Shown here one piece after another: positions 8,558 to 16,369 of a stretch of DNA of 64,000 nt. How positions within the stretch are numbered: the first letter of the stretch is position 1; the number at the start of each line of letters is the position of its first letter. The position numbers and the translations under genes are program-made. The DNA comes from Noviherbaspirillum_A sp963522035 (lineage in GTDB: Bacteria; Pseudomonadota; Gammaproteobacteria; Burkholderiales; Burkholderiaceae_D): NCBI GenBank assembly GCA_963522035.1, contig CAUQYP010000003.1, forward strand, positions 1-64,000. Direction: 5' to 3'. The notes beneath the pieces are model-generated. The model made no database searches and was not told the origin of the DNA. It was given only the letters and a program-made list of their open reading frames with translations.

Positions 8558-9459
8558 GCCGTGCCGCGCTGGAAAGCCAGTCGCTGATCGACAGCTTCTG
8601 CGACACCCTGTGGCTGGAGGACGGCTTGTCCAAAAATACATTGGAAGCCTACCGGCGCGACCTCAGCCTGTTTGCCGCGTGGCTGGAAGGCGAGTCCGGC
8701 AAGCTGCTGGATGCGGCCGGCGCCGACGACCTGAATGCCTATTTTGCCGCCCGTCATGCCGACAGCCTTGCTACCTCGGCCAACCGGCGGCTGGCCGTGC
8801 TGCGGCGCTATTACCAGATGGCGCTGCGGCAGAACCGCATCGCGGTCGACCCTTGCCTGCGCATGCGCTCGGCGCGCCAGCCGTCGCGCTTTCCCAAGAC
8901 CCTGTCCGAAGCCCAGGTCGAGGCGCTGCTGGCCGCACCCGACGTCAATACGCCGCTCGGCCTGCGCGACCGTACGATGCTGGAGCTGATGTATGCGAGC
9001 GGCTTGCGGGTTTCCGAACTGGTACTGCTGAAGTCGGTGGAGGTCGGCATGAACGAGGGCGTGCTGCGCATCACCGGCAAGGGTGACAAGACCCGGCTGG
9101 TGCCGTTCGGCGACGAGGCGCGCGGCTGGATAGAGCGCTACCTGTCCGAAGCGCGGGGCGTCATCCTGAACGGCCAGACCGACGACGCGCTGTTCGTCAC
9201 CGGGCGCGGCGGCGCGATGACCCGGCAAATGTTCTGGGTCCTGATCAAGAAGCATGCGCTGAAGGCCGACATCCAGGCGCCGCTGTCGCCGCACACGCTG
9301 CGCCACGCCTTCGCCACGCACCTGCTCAACCACGGCGCCGACCTGCGGGTCGTGCAATTGCTGCTGGGGCATGCCGATATTTCCACTACGCAAATTTATA
9401 CGCACGTGGCCCGGGAACGGTTGAAATTGCTGCATTCGCAGCATCATCCGCGCGGCTGA
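8554..9459 (+). CDS. xerD: Site-specific tyrosine recombinase XerD
   Basis: A 301-residue recombinase that, with XerC, resolves chromosome dimers at dif during division. The SAM-like N-terminal domain spans about residues 10-95. The catalytic domain has all the expected residues: Arg152 (SGLRVSEL), Lys176, His247 and Arg250 (SPHTLRH), His273 (LGHADIS) and nucleophile Tyr282 (QIYTHV). The ATG at 8554 overlaps the ogt stop. Length and full-length similarity favour chromosomal XerD over a phage or integron integrase. Confidence 0.95.
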   Translation: MSRAALESQSLIDSFCDTLWLEDGLSKNTLEAYRRDLSLFAAWLEGESGKLLDAAGADDLNAYFAARHADSLATSANRRLAVLRRYYQMALRQNRIAVDPCLRMRSARQPSRFPKTLSEAQVEALLAAPDVNTPLGLRDRTMLELMYASGLRVSELVLLKSVEVGMNEGVLRITGKGDKTRLVPFGDEARGWIERYLSEARGVILNGQTDDALFVTGRGGAMTRQMFWVLIKKHALKADIQAPLSPHTLRHAFATHLLNHGADLRVVQLLLGHADISTTQIYTHVARERLKLLHSQHHPRG

Positions 9460-9627
9460 GCGGGTAGCGCCCAGGCGATCGGGATTGTCCGCCTGAGCCC
9501 GCTGCCACCGCACTGTATTGCGCGAACTCTTGATCGAACGAGGTGCGATTATCGAATGATTGGTCCACGTGCTACGATGACAACAGTGTTAACGCGATCC
9601 TGCAGGCCTTAACCGGAGAATCATGTC

Positions 9628-9843
9628 GTGGCAAAAACCAATTTCACGTACGAAAAGCGGCAAAAAGAGCTTGAGAAGAAGCGCAAGAAAGAAGAAAAGC
9701 TGAAACGCAAGCAGGAACGTTCCACCGACGGCACGGCCGACAACACCGAAACCGGCGATGGTGCGGAGCCGGGCGACACCGGCGAAGTCATCGAAGGCTT
9801 GCCGAAGCCGGTCGAGGGCGAGTCCCAGAACGAAGCGCCCTGA
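9628..9843 (+). CDS. Small Lys/Glu-rich conserved hypothetical protein
   Basis: A 71-residue protein of unknown function starting at GTG, with AACCGGAGAA a short way upstream. Residues 7-30 are nearly all Lys, Glu and Arg (KRQKELEKKRKKEEK...), probably a charged helix. The tail is acidic and disordered (TETGDGAEPGD...). I have an impression of similar small proteins in other betaproteobacteria but cannot name a family. The frame is supported by codon use and a plausible start, not by a domain. An ATG at 9623 is in another frame. Confidence 0.6.
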   Translation: MAKTNFTYEKRQKELEKKRKKEEKLKRKQERSTDGTADNTETGDGAEPGDTGEVIEGLPKPVEGESQNEAP

Positions 9844-9852
9844 AGCCTGCTC

Positions 9853-10812
9853 CTATTCGCCCTGCCTGAGGCCTACGCGCACCAGCACCGCGCCGTGGTC
9901 CGACGCATCGGGTGAACGAAATATCACGTGGTCGTTCAAATAGGCCACTTCCAGTACTTCGCCCAGCGCATGCGGCGACGCCGGGTTGAATTCCTCCGAG
10001 ACCAGCACATGGTCTATCGTCTCGAAGTTGCCATCGTGTACATGGGTAAAGCCGACATCGCGCAGCGGGTCGCGCCGCGTCTGCAACCGGTAGCATTCGA
10101 ACAGCCGCTCGTCATGCCCGTTCAGGCTGCGCCCGCCGCCCAGCACCAGCTGCGTCGGGACCGCGTCGGCGACATCGTTGAAGTCGCCCATCACCATTAA
10201 TGGCCGCCTGTGGCCGGCGGTAAAGTCGCTCAGCAGGTAACGCAACCCGAGCGCCTCGGCGCCGCGCCGGATCATGGAGCGCAGCACGGCCGCACCGATG
10301 CTGCCCGGGTCGTTTTCGCTGTCGCCGTTGCGGTAGTCCGGGCGCTTCGATTTCAGGTGGACCACGAACACGTTCAGCACCGGGCCGCCCGGCAGCTGCA
10401 CCGGCACCTGCAACACCGGCCGGGTGAAGCGGGTCATGGCGCCCGCCAGGTCCGGCAGCGGCACCGACAGGCCGCGCGGCAGGTCGAGGTGCTTGGAAAT
10501 CGGTCCGGCCAGCGGCAGCCGGCTGACCAGGGCGACGCTGGGGGTGAGCTTGCCGGGCTCCGGCGCGAAGCCGATGTGCTGCGCGTCGCGGTAGCGCGTG
10601 CTGCGGGCCAGCACGTCACGCACCGCCTCCTGTGAAAATACTTCCTGCAGGCCGATGACGTCGGCGTCGAGCTGGTCGAACTTCTGCGCCAGCCAGGCCA
10701 CCTTGGCGTCGTACTGTTCCGGCGTCCAGGGCTCGATGCCGTCGTAGAAGCGCAGCCCCGGCAGGGCGAGGTTGAGGACGTTGAATGTCGCGAAGCGAAT
10801 TTCCTGTTGCAT
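9853..10812 (-). CDS. Endonuclease/exonuclease/phosphatase (EEP) superfamily protein
   Basis: A 319-residue protein of the EEP fold (PF03372), which includes exonuclease III, DNase I-like enzymes and phosphoesterases. Visible marks are TFNVLNL at the N-terminus (Asn for metal), DVIGLQEV (catalytic Glu), VVHLKSKR, MGDFNDV (Asp/Asn pair) and a C-terminal SDHGAVLV (Asp-His). All metal and catalytic positions look present, but the substrate is open. I use the ATG giving MQQEIRFATFN; an upstream ATG would add seven residues. It is convergent with the small Lys-rich gene and divergent from ybaK, with a 36-bp gap. Confidence 0.85.
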   Translation of the reverse strand: MQQEIRFATFNVLNLALPGLRFYDGIEPWTPEQYDAKVAWLAQKFDQLDADVIGLQEVFSQEAVRDVLARSTRYRDAQHIGFAPEPGKLTPSVALVSRLPLAGPISKHLDLPRGLSVPLPDLAGAMTRFTRPVLQVPVQLPGGPVLNVFVVHLKSKRPDYRNGDSENDPGSIGAAVLRSMIRRGAEALGLRYLLSDFTAGHRRPLMVMGDFNDVADAVPTQLVLGGGRSLNGHDERLFECYRLQTRRDPLRDVGFTHVHDGNFETIDHVLVSEEFNPASPHALGEVLEVAYLNDHVIFRSPDASDHGAVLVRVGLRQGE

Positions 10813-10848
10813 AATACCCCACCCAATTTTCAACTGAGCGTATCACGC

Positions 10849-11343
10849 ATGAGCAGGAAAGAGCATATCTCGGAGACGCCGGCGACCCAGTACCTGCGCC
10901 GTTGCCGCGTCGTTTTCTCGGAGCACCCGTACCAGTACGAGGAACATGGCGGCACCGCGGTCTCCGCCCGTGAACTGGGCGTCGACGAGCACCAGGTCGT
11001 CAAGACCCTGGTCATGCAGGATGAAGCCGGCAAGCCGCTGATCGTGCTGATGCACGGCGACTGCAAGGTGTCGACCAAGAACCTGGCGCGGCAGATCGGC
11101 TGCAAGTCGGTGGAGCCGTGCACGCCCGAAGTCGCGCAGCGGCATTCCGGCTACCAGCTCGGCGGCACCTCGCCGTTCGGCACCCGCAAGGCGATGCCAG
11201 TGTATGTCGAGCAGGGCATCCTGGCGCTGGAGCGCATCTATATCAATGGCGGCCGGCGCGGCTACCTGGTCGGCCTGGCGCCGGCTGTCCTGCCGACAAT
11301 ATTGCCGGTGACCGCTGTATCATGCGCGCTGGCCGGGCAATAG
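10849..11343 (+). CDS. ybaK: Cys-tRNA(Pro)/Cys-tRNA(Cys) deacylase YbaK/EbsC
   Basis: A 164-residue trans-editing enzyme that clears Cys from mischarged tRNA(Pro). The YbaK/ProX fold is visible: the conserved Lys in QVVKTLV near residue 49, the GDCKVSTKNLAR segment and the GGTSPFGTRK loop with its catalytic Gly/Ser region, then NGGRRGYLVGLAP. Length is standard for the family. The ATG at 10849 fits the family's N-terminus better than an upstream ATG at 10807, which would overlap the divergent gene's start. Confidence 0.92.
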   Translation: MSRKEHISETPATQYLRRCRVVFSEHPYQYEEHGGTAVSARELGVDEHQVVKTLVMQDEAGKPLIVLMHGDCKVSTKNLARQIGCKSVEPCTPEVAQRHSGYQLGGTSPFGTRKAMPVYVEQGILALERIYINGGRRGYLVGLAPAVLPTILPVTAVSCALAGQ

Positions 11344-11397
11344 CCGGCGCCGTTTACCGTTTCAATGCCACATCAATAACAACAGGTTCCGCAGCCC

Positions 11398-12000
11398 ATG
11401 TACACCGCCTTGTTCGTCATCGCCGCCTATCTGATCGGCTCCATTTCCTTCGCCGTGGTTTGCAGCCGCGTGTTCGGCCTGGCCGACCCGCGCACCTATG
11501 GCTCGAAAAACCCCGGTGCGACCAACGTGCTGCGCAGCGGCAACAAGAAGGCGGCCATCGCCACGCTGATCGGCGACTGCCTGAAGGGCTGGTTTGCAGT
11601 ATGGCTGGCGATGCAGCTGGGGCCGCGTTTCGGCATTACCGAAACCGGCATCGCGCTGGTCGCCATCGCGGTGTTCCTGGGCCACCTGTGGCCGGTATTC
11701 TTCCGCTTCGTCGGCGGCAAGGGCGTGGCTACCGCACTGGGCGTGCTGCTGGGACTGAACGTCTGGCTGGGCCTGGCGACGCTGGCGACCTGGCTCATCA
11801 TTGCCTACGCATTCCGCTACTCGTCGCTGGCGGCGCTGGTGTGCAGCGTGTTTGCGCCATTCTTCTACATGCTGATGTTCGGCGTCGACCCGGTGCTGAT
11901 GGCGGTGGCGGCGATGAGCTTGCTGCTGGTGTACCGGCATGCGAAGAACATCGGCAACCTGATCAGCGGCAAGGAAAGCCGGCTGGGCAGCAAGAAGTAA
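11398..12000 (+). CDS. plsY: Glycerol-3-phosphate acyltransferase PlsY (acyl-phosphate dependent)
   Basis: A 200-residue inner-membrane enzyme that moves an acyl chain from acyl-phosphate to glycerol-3-phosphate, the first step of phospholipid synthesis. The three family motifs are present: GSISFAV in the first helix, GSKNPGATNVLR at about residues 37-48 and GGKGVATALG near residues 104-113. A third cytosolic motif with HAKNIGNL lies near residue 181. About five membrane segments are expected. It is followed by a palindromic repeat. Confidence 0.95.
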   Translation: MYTALFVIAAYLIGSISFAVVCSRVFGLADPRTYGSKNPGATNVLRSGNKKAAIATLIGDCLKGWFAVWLAMQLGPRFGITETGIALVAIAVFLGHLWPVFFRFVGGKGVATALGVLLGLNVWLGLATLATWLIIAYAFRYSSLAALVCSVFAPFFYMLMFGVDPVLMAVAAMSLLLVYRHAKNIGNLISGKESRLGSKK

Positions 12001-12023
12001 ACGAGTCCGGGCCACGTAAAATT

Positions 12024-12132
12024 CGTAGGGTGTAATAACCGAAGGGCATTACACCATGCGTTGTGCACGAAAGGCGCCCGGGATGGTTTGGGCGCCCATG
12101 GTGTAATGCGCTGGCGCTTATTACACCCTACG
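12024..12132. repeat. Palindromic repeat, copy B (109 bp)
   Basis: CGTAGGGTGTAATAA at the left end is the exact reverse complement of the right end TTATTACACCCTACG. Each half contains a smaller GGTGTAAT/ATTACACC inverted repeat. It matches the layout of copy A at 7919-8027, with better-preserved arms. It lies between the convergent plsY and tsaD genes and could fold into a cruciform or two-arm RNA hairpin. Confidence 0.8.
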
Positions 12133-12173
12133 AAGAGCGAAAAACAAAAAACCAAAAAACGAACTCGCCGGCT

Positions 12174-13199
12174 TCAAATCCGCAATTCATCCAGCGGCCA
12201 GCGCGGCCTGACGTTGAACGCATAATCCCGCTGCGCCGCCTCCGGCTGCAACTGCAGCCGCATCGCACCGGCGAATGCGATCATCGCGCCGTTGTCGGTG
12301 CAAAATTCCAGCTCCGGATAAAACACGCGAAAGCGTTTTTTCGCCGCCGCTGCATTCAGCGCCTCCCTCAACTGCCGGTTGGCGCCGACGCCGCCGGCAA
12401 TCACCAGCCGCTTCAGGCCCGTGTGCTTCAGCGCCGTCACGCATTTCGCCACCAGCACCTCGACAATCGCGTCGACGAAAGCGCGCGCGACGTTGGCCTT
12501 GTCCTGCTCGCAGATATTCGTGATCCTGGACTTCACCAGCGTCAGCACCGCCGTCTTCAGCCCGGAAAAGCTGAAATTCAGGTTCTTCGAATGCAGCATC
12601 GGCCGCGGCAGCGTGTAGACGCCAGGGTCGCCGAACTCGGCCAGCCGTGAAATGGCCGGGCCGCCCGGGTAGCCCAGGCCCAGCAGCTTGGCCGACTTGT
12701 CGAATGCTTCGCCGGCGGCGTCGTCCACGGTTTCGCCCAGGAGCGTATAACGGCCGACGCCGTCGACCCGCATCAGTTGCGTATGGCCACCCGAGACCAG
12801 CAACGCGACGAAAGGAAATTCGGGCGGCTCGCTGGCCAGCAGTGGCGACAGCAGGTGGCCTTCCAGGTGATGCACGCCCAGCACCGGCTTGTCGAGCGCG
12901 AGACCCAAGCCACAGGCAACCGATGCGCCGACCAGCAGCGCGCCGGCCAGGCCCGGACCCTGGGTGTACGCAATGGCGTCGATCGCCTGGCGCTCCAGCT
13001 GCGCGTCGGACAGCACCTGCTCCAGCAGCGGCAGCGCACGCCGGATATGGTCGCGCGACGCCAGTTCGGGTACGACGCCGCCGTACTGCTCATGCATGGC
13101 GACCTGGGAGTGCAGCGCATGGGCGAGTAGGCCGCGGCCCGTTTCGTACAAGGCCAGGCCGGTTTCATCGCAGGAAGATTCGACGCCGAGAACAATCAT
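12174..13199 (-). CDS. tsaD: tRNA N6-adenosine threonylcarbamoyltransferase TsaD
   Basis: A 341-residue member of the Kae1/TsaD/Gcp family that makes t6A37 in tRNAs reading ANN codons, working with TsaB, TsaE and TsaC. The metal motif HHLEGH gives His111 and His115. The ASKHA-fold motifs VLGVESSCDET at the start, LLVSGGHTQL and AGGVGANRQLR are all intact, as is the C-terminal metal Asp in CTDNGAMIA. Length is standard. The gene is divergent from nasT with a 78-bp gap. Confidence 0.96.
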   Translation of the reverse strand: MIVLGVESSCDETGLALYETGRGLLAHALHSQVAMHEQYGGVVPELASRDHIRRALPLLEQVLSDAQLERQAIDAIAYTQGPGLAGALLVGASVACGLGLALDKPVLGVHHLEGHLLSPLLASEPPEFPFVALLVSGGHTQLMRVDGVGRYTLLGETVDDAAGEAFDKSAKLLGLGYPGGPAISRLAEFGDPGVYTLPRPMLHSKNLNFSFSGLKTAVLTLVKSRITNICEQDKANVARAFVDAIVEVLVAKCVTALKHTGLKRLVIAGGVGANRQLREALNAAAAKKRFRVFYPELEFCTDNGAMIAFAGAMRLQLQPEAAQRDYAFNVRPRWPLDELRI

Positions 13200-13277
13200 G
13201 TGGGAATGGAAAAGAGGGGTGGCAAGCTTTTTGCAAAGCGGTATTGTAAAGGAAAGCGCATATCGCTTAAATCGCCC

Positions 13278-13901
13278 ATGACGGATTCAAAACTCCTGCG
13301 CATCATCGTTGTTAATTCACTCGTCCCGTCCGAAGGGGCGGACGCCGCCGAAATCGAGCAGGCCGACCGTGCCCGCACGTTGCGCATCAACCTGCTCGAG
13401 GCGGGCTACAACATCCTCGCGGTGTTCCCGCCCGACGCCGACCTGCAGGGGCATATCGCCCAGCTGCGGCCGGACGTCATCATCGTCGACGCCCAGTCCG
13501 ACGCGGCGCTGAAGGAAGTGGTGTCGGCCACCGCCAACGCGCCGCGGCCCATCATCTGTTTTTCCGAAGACGGCGACCGCAATCGCATGCATGCGGCGCT
13601 GGAAGCCGGCGTGTCGACCTATATCGCCGCCGGGCTGTCGGCAGAATGGGTCAAGGCGGTGCTGGACGTGGCCGTTGCCCGTTTCGAGGTCGACCAGAAG
13701 CTGCGCGACGAGTTGTCGGTTACCCGGCTGAAGCTGGCCGAGCGCAAGGTCATCGAGCGCGCCAAGGGCCTGCTGATGGACCGCCACCATTGCACCGAGG
13801 ACGAGGCGTATCGCAAGCTGCGCCGCCTGGCCATGGACAAGAACCTGAAGCTGTCCGACGTCGCGCAGCGCATGATCGACGTCGCCGACCTGCTGCTGTA
13901 G
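13278..13901 (+). CDS. nasT: NasT-like ANTAR-domain antitermination regulator
   Basis: A 207-residue protein with a receiver-like domain (about residues 5-125) and a C-terminal ANTAR RNA-binding domain (about 140-200: ERAKGLLMDRHHCTEDEAYRKL). NasT regulators bind paired hexaloop hairpins in nitrate-gene leaders and prevent termination. The receiver is atypical: the usual DD pair is replaced by VVNS, though an Asp is kept in IIVDAQ; NasT proteins are often not phosphorylated. It lies just upstream of the nitrate transporter, which has a candidate hexaloop leader. The usual partner NasS was not seen next to it. I take the ATG at 13278; an upstream in-frame ATG at 13200 would run through the divergent promoter region. 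Confidence 0.88.
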   Translation: MTDSKLLRIIVVNSLVPSEGADAAEIEQADRARTLRINLLEAGYNILAVFPPDADLQGHIAQLRPDVIIVDAQSDAALKEVVSATANAPRPIICFSEDGDRNRMHAALEAGVSTYIAAGLSAEWVKAVLDVAVARFEVDQKLRDELSVTRLKLAERKVIERAKGLLMDRHHCTEDEAYRKLRRLAMDKNLKLSDVAQRMIDVADLLL

Positions 13902-13982
13902 CAACTGCCGGCGGCGCACCAGCGGCGGGCCACGTCGTGGACACGCGCCGCACTGTTCCCGTAATTCCAACGCGCCTGGATG

Positions 13983-14021
13983 GTGCGCCGCACAAGGGCA
14001 GGGCGGCGCACGCATTTTTTT
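13983..14021 (+). terminator. Intrinsic terminator after nasT
   Basis: GTGCGCCGC (13983-13991) pairs perfectly with GCGGCGCAC (14003-14011) over an 11-base loop. A GCA spacer and seven T (14015-14021) follow. It lies 81 bp past nasT and upstream of the sigma-54 promoter, so it separates the nasT transcript from the nitrate operon. Confidence 0.85.
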
Positions 14022-14045
14022 AGCGCAAAGCGGTCTTTTTTATGC

Positions 14046-14061
14046 TGGCACACCAATTGCT
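14046..14061 (+). promoter_or_regulatory. Sigma-54 (RpoN) promoter for the nitrate transporter operon
   Basis: TGGCAC-N5-TTGCT with the required GG (14047-14048) and GC (14059-14060) ten bases apart is a near-perfect -24/-12 element. Initiation is expected near 14072, about 90 bases before the nrtA start. This implies nitrogen control through NtrC. No clear NtrC site was found in the 140 bp upstream; it may lie inside nasT. Confidence 0.85.
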
Positions 14062-14071
14062 GAATGGAAGC

Positions 14072-14162
14072 TACGCCAATGATGGCGCAAGACCAGGGTG
14101 GGGAGTGCGCACCACGTGCTCGCACTCCCGGGAGCCGCACCCGTTTCCAACGCAAGGAAGAC
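14072..14162 (+). promoter_or_regulatory. Structured leader with ANTAR-like hexaloop hairpin
   Basis: Right at the predicted RNA start, CGCC/GGCG (14074-14077, 14084-14087) encloses the six-base loop AATGAT, with A at position 1 and G at position 4 as in known ANTAR targets. A second hairpin follows with a perfect 9-bp stem (14101-14109 with 14121-14129); its loop is 11 bases rather than six. Only a short GTTT lies downstream. An AAGGAAG ribosome site precedes nrtA. The first stem is short, so the ANTAR call is tentative. Confidence 0.45.
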
Positions 14163-15416
14163 ATGACAGCGAAAGCAGACAAACCAGCAATCACCCGCCG
14201 CAGCGTATTGAAAGCCGGCGCCGCCGCAGGCATGGCCGGCGCATTCAGTGCGCTTTCTACCCGCGGCGCCTGGGCGGCCGGATCGGACAAGCCTGAGAAG
14301 GAAGAGGTCAAGGTCGGGTTTATCCCGCTGACCGACTGCGCGTCGGTCGTCATGGCCTCGGTGCTGGGCATCGACAAGAAATACGGGATCAAGATCACGC
14401 CGTCCAAGGAAGCATCGTGGCCCGGCGTGCGCGACAAGCTGGTCAATGGCGAACTCGACGCCGCCCACGTGCTGTACGGCCTCATCTACGGCGTGCACCT
14501 GGGCGTGTCCGGCCCGAAGAAGGACATGGCCGTGCTGATGACCCTCAACAACAACGGCCAGGCCATCACGCTGTCGAAGAAGCTGGCCGACAAGGGCGCG
14601 GTCGACGGCGCCTCGCTGGCCAAGGTCATGAAGGCCGAGAAGCGCGAATACACCTTTGCCCAGACCTTCCCGACCGGCACCCATGCGATGTGGCTCTACT
14701 ACTGGCTGGCAGCACACGGCATCGACCCGATGAAGGACGCCAAGATCATCACCGTGCCGCCGCCGCAGATGGTGGCCAACATGCGGGTCGGGAACATGGA
14801 CGGCTACTGCGTCGGCGAGCCATGGGGCCACCGCGCGATTGCCGACGGCATCGGCATCACCGCCATCACCACCCAGGACATCTGGCGCGACCATCCGGAG
14901 AAAGTGCTGGGCACCAGCGCCGAGTGGGTGAAGAAATACCCGAACACCGCGCGCGCATTGACCGCGGCCGTGCTGGAAGCGGGCAAGTGGATCGACGCGT
15001 CGCTGTCGAACAAGAACAAGATGGCGGAAACCATCGCCGACAAGTCCTACGTCAATACCTCGGTCGACGTGATCAACCAGCGCATCCTGGGCCGCTACCA
15101 GAATGGCTTGGGCAAGACCTGGGACGACCCGAACTACATGAAGTTCTACAACGACGGCGCGGTGAACTTCCCCTACCTGTCCGACGGCATGTGGTTCCTG
15201 ACCCAGCACAAGCGCTGGGGCCTGCTGAAGGCGGATGTCGATTACCTGGCGGTGGCGAAGCAGATCAACCAGGTCGACCTGTACCGTGATGCCGCCGGCA
15301 TGGCCAAGGTCAGTGTTCCGAAGGACAGCATGCGCAGCACCAAGCTGATGGACGGCGTGGTCTGGGACGGCAAGAATCCGCAGGCCTACGCCTCTTCTTT
15401 CACCATCAAGGCCTAA
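14163..15416 (+). CDS. nrtA: Nitrate ABC transporter substrate-binding protein NrtA-like
   Basis: A 417-residue binding protein with a Tat signal (RRSVLKAG at residues 12-19, then an Ala/Gly hydrophobic stretch and AWA-AG). The mature part is the NrtA/CmpA fold: GFIPLTDCASVV at the N-terminus, the NGELDAAHVLYG segment, TFPTGTHAMWLYYWL and GYCVGEPWG. This length and motif set fit nitrate binders better than short taurine or sulfonate binders, though nitrite or bicarbonate cannot be excluded. It is the first gene of a three-gene ABC operon behind a sigma-54 promoter. The upstream in-frame ATG at 14064 would precede the expected transcription start, so 14163 is chosen. Confidence 0.92.
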   Translation: MTAKADKPAITRRSVLKAGAAAGMAGAFSALSTRGAWAAGSDKPEKEEVKVGFIPLTDCASVVMASVLGIDKKYGIKITPSKEASWPGVRDKLVNGELDAAHVLYGLIYGVHLGVSGPKKDMAVLMTLNNNGQAITLSKKLADKGAVDGASLAKVMKAEKREYTFAQTFPTGTHAMWLYYWLAAHGIDPMKDAKIITVPPPQMVANMRVGNMDGYCVGEPWGHRAIADGIGITAITTQDIWRDHPEKVLGTSAEWVKKYPNTARALTAAVLEAGKWIDASLSNKNKMAETIADKSYVNTSVDVINQRILGRYQNGLGKTWDDPNYMKFYNDGAVNFPYLSDGMWFLTQHKRWGLLKADVDYLAVAKQINQVDLYRDAAGMAKVSVPKDSMRSTKLMDGVVWDGKNPQAYASSFTIKA

Positions 15417-15446
15417 CTAAGCGACGCACGGCCATAAGGAACCGCA

Positions 15447-16358
15447 ATGAGCGCAGTCATGAACAGAAACGAGTCTCCCGGCAAGCCATCGGCCCAGGCG
15501 GCCGTTGCCGGCAAGGCCGCGGGCGTCGAAGCAGCGCCGGCCGCCAGGCCGGTGCGCAACGACGGCGGTTTGCGCCGCCGCCTCCGGGCAGTCGGCGCCA
15601 CGGTTTTTCCGCCGGTGCTGGGCATCGCCTTCCTGGTGCTGGTCTGGCAGATCGTGTCTGCCAGCAGCGACGGCATACCGACCCCGCTGGTGACCCTGAC
15701 GGAAGCGATCAAGATTTTTTCCGACCCGTTCTACAGCAAGAGCCCGAACGACCAGGGCATAGGCTGGAACCTGCTGGCGTCGCTGCAGCGGGTGGCGATC
15801 GGCTTCGGATTGGCGGCAGCCGTCGGCATTCCGGCCGGTTTCCTGATCGGGCGCTTCCGCTTCCTGTCGGCGATGTTCAATCCGCTCATCGCGATCCTGA
15901 AGCCGGTGTCGCCGCTGGCCTGGCTGCCGATCGGCCTGCTGGTGTTCAAGGCAGCCAACCCGGCGTCGATCTGGGCCATCTTCATCTGCTCGATCTGGCC
16001 CATGATCATCAATACCGCGGTCGGCGTGCAGCGCGTGCCGCAGGACTATATGAACGTGGCGAAGGTGCTCAATCTGTCCGAGTGGAAGATCCTGACCAAG
16101 ATCCTGTTCCCGTCCGTGCTGCCCTACATGCTGACCGGCGTGCGGCTGTCCATCGGCACCGCGTGGCTGGTCATCGTCGCGGCGGAAATGCTGACTGGCG
16201 GCGTCGGCATCGGCTTCTGGGTCTGGGACGAGTGGAACAACCTGAACGTGCCGCACATCATCATCGCCATCTTCGCCATCGGCATGGTCGGCCTGCTGCT
16301 GGAGCAGGCGCTGGTTGCCGTAGCACGGGCGTTTACCTATGAAGACGTGAAAAGCTAA
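15447..16358 (+). CDS. nrtB: Nitrate ABC transporter permease NrtB-like
   Basis: A 303-residue inner-membrane permease. Its first 50 residues are Ala/Gly-rich and probably cytosolic. About six membrane segments follow, with the BPD-transport EAA-like loop near residues 195-215 (VPQDYMNVAKVLNLSEW). Features such as PVSPLAWLPIGLLVF, INTAVGVQ and GGVGIGFWVWDEWNNLN are characteristic of NrtB/CmpB permeases. It pairs with the ATPase encoded 11 bp downstream to import nitrate. Confidence 0.92.
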   Translation: MSAVMNRNESPGKPSAQAAVAGKAAGVEAAPAARPVRNDGGLRRRLRAVGATVFPPVLGIAFLVLVWQIVSASSDGIPTPLVTLTEAIKIFSDPFYSKSPNDQGIGWNLLASLQRVAIGFGLAAAVGIPAGFLIGRFRFLSAMFNPLIAILKPVSPLAWLPIGLLVFKAANPASIWAIFICSIWPMIINTAVGVQRVPQDYMNVAKVLNLSEWKILTKILFPSVLPYMLTGVRLSIGTAWLVIVAAEMLTGGVGIGFWVWDEWNNLNVPHIIIAIFAIGMVGLLLEQALVAVARAFTYEDVKS

Positions 16359-16369
16359 GGACGGCCACC

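Noticed and set aside
7029..9086. 685-codon plus-strand frame covering the DUF155 gene antisense and ogt/xerD out of frame
   Set aside because: It crosses three well-supported genes in the wrong frame and matches no domain.
13983..14021. The nasT terminator as the NasT-controlled attenuator of nrtA
   Set aside because: It lies upstream of the sigma-54 promoter, so transcripts starting there do not contain it. Read-through from nasT could still be affected.
13902..14045. NtrC enhancer sites upstream of the sigma-54 promoter
   Set aside because: GCGCACC at 13915-13921 and GGTGCGC at 13982-13988 are inverse but about 60 bases apart, not the close NtrC pair, and the second overlaps the nasT terminator.
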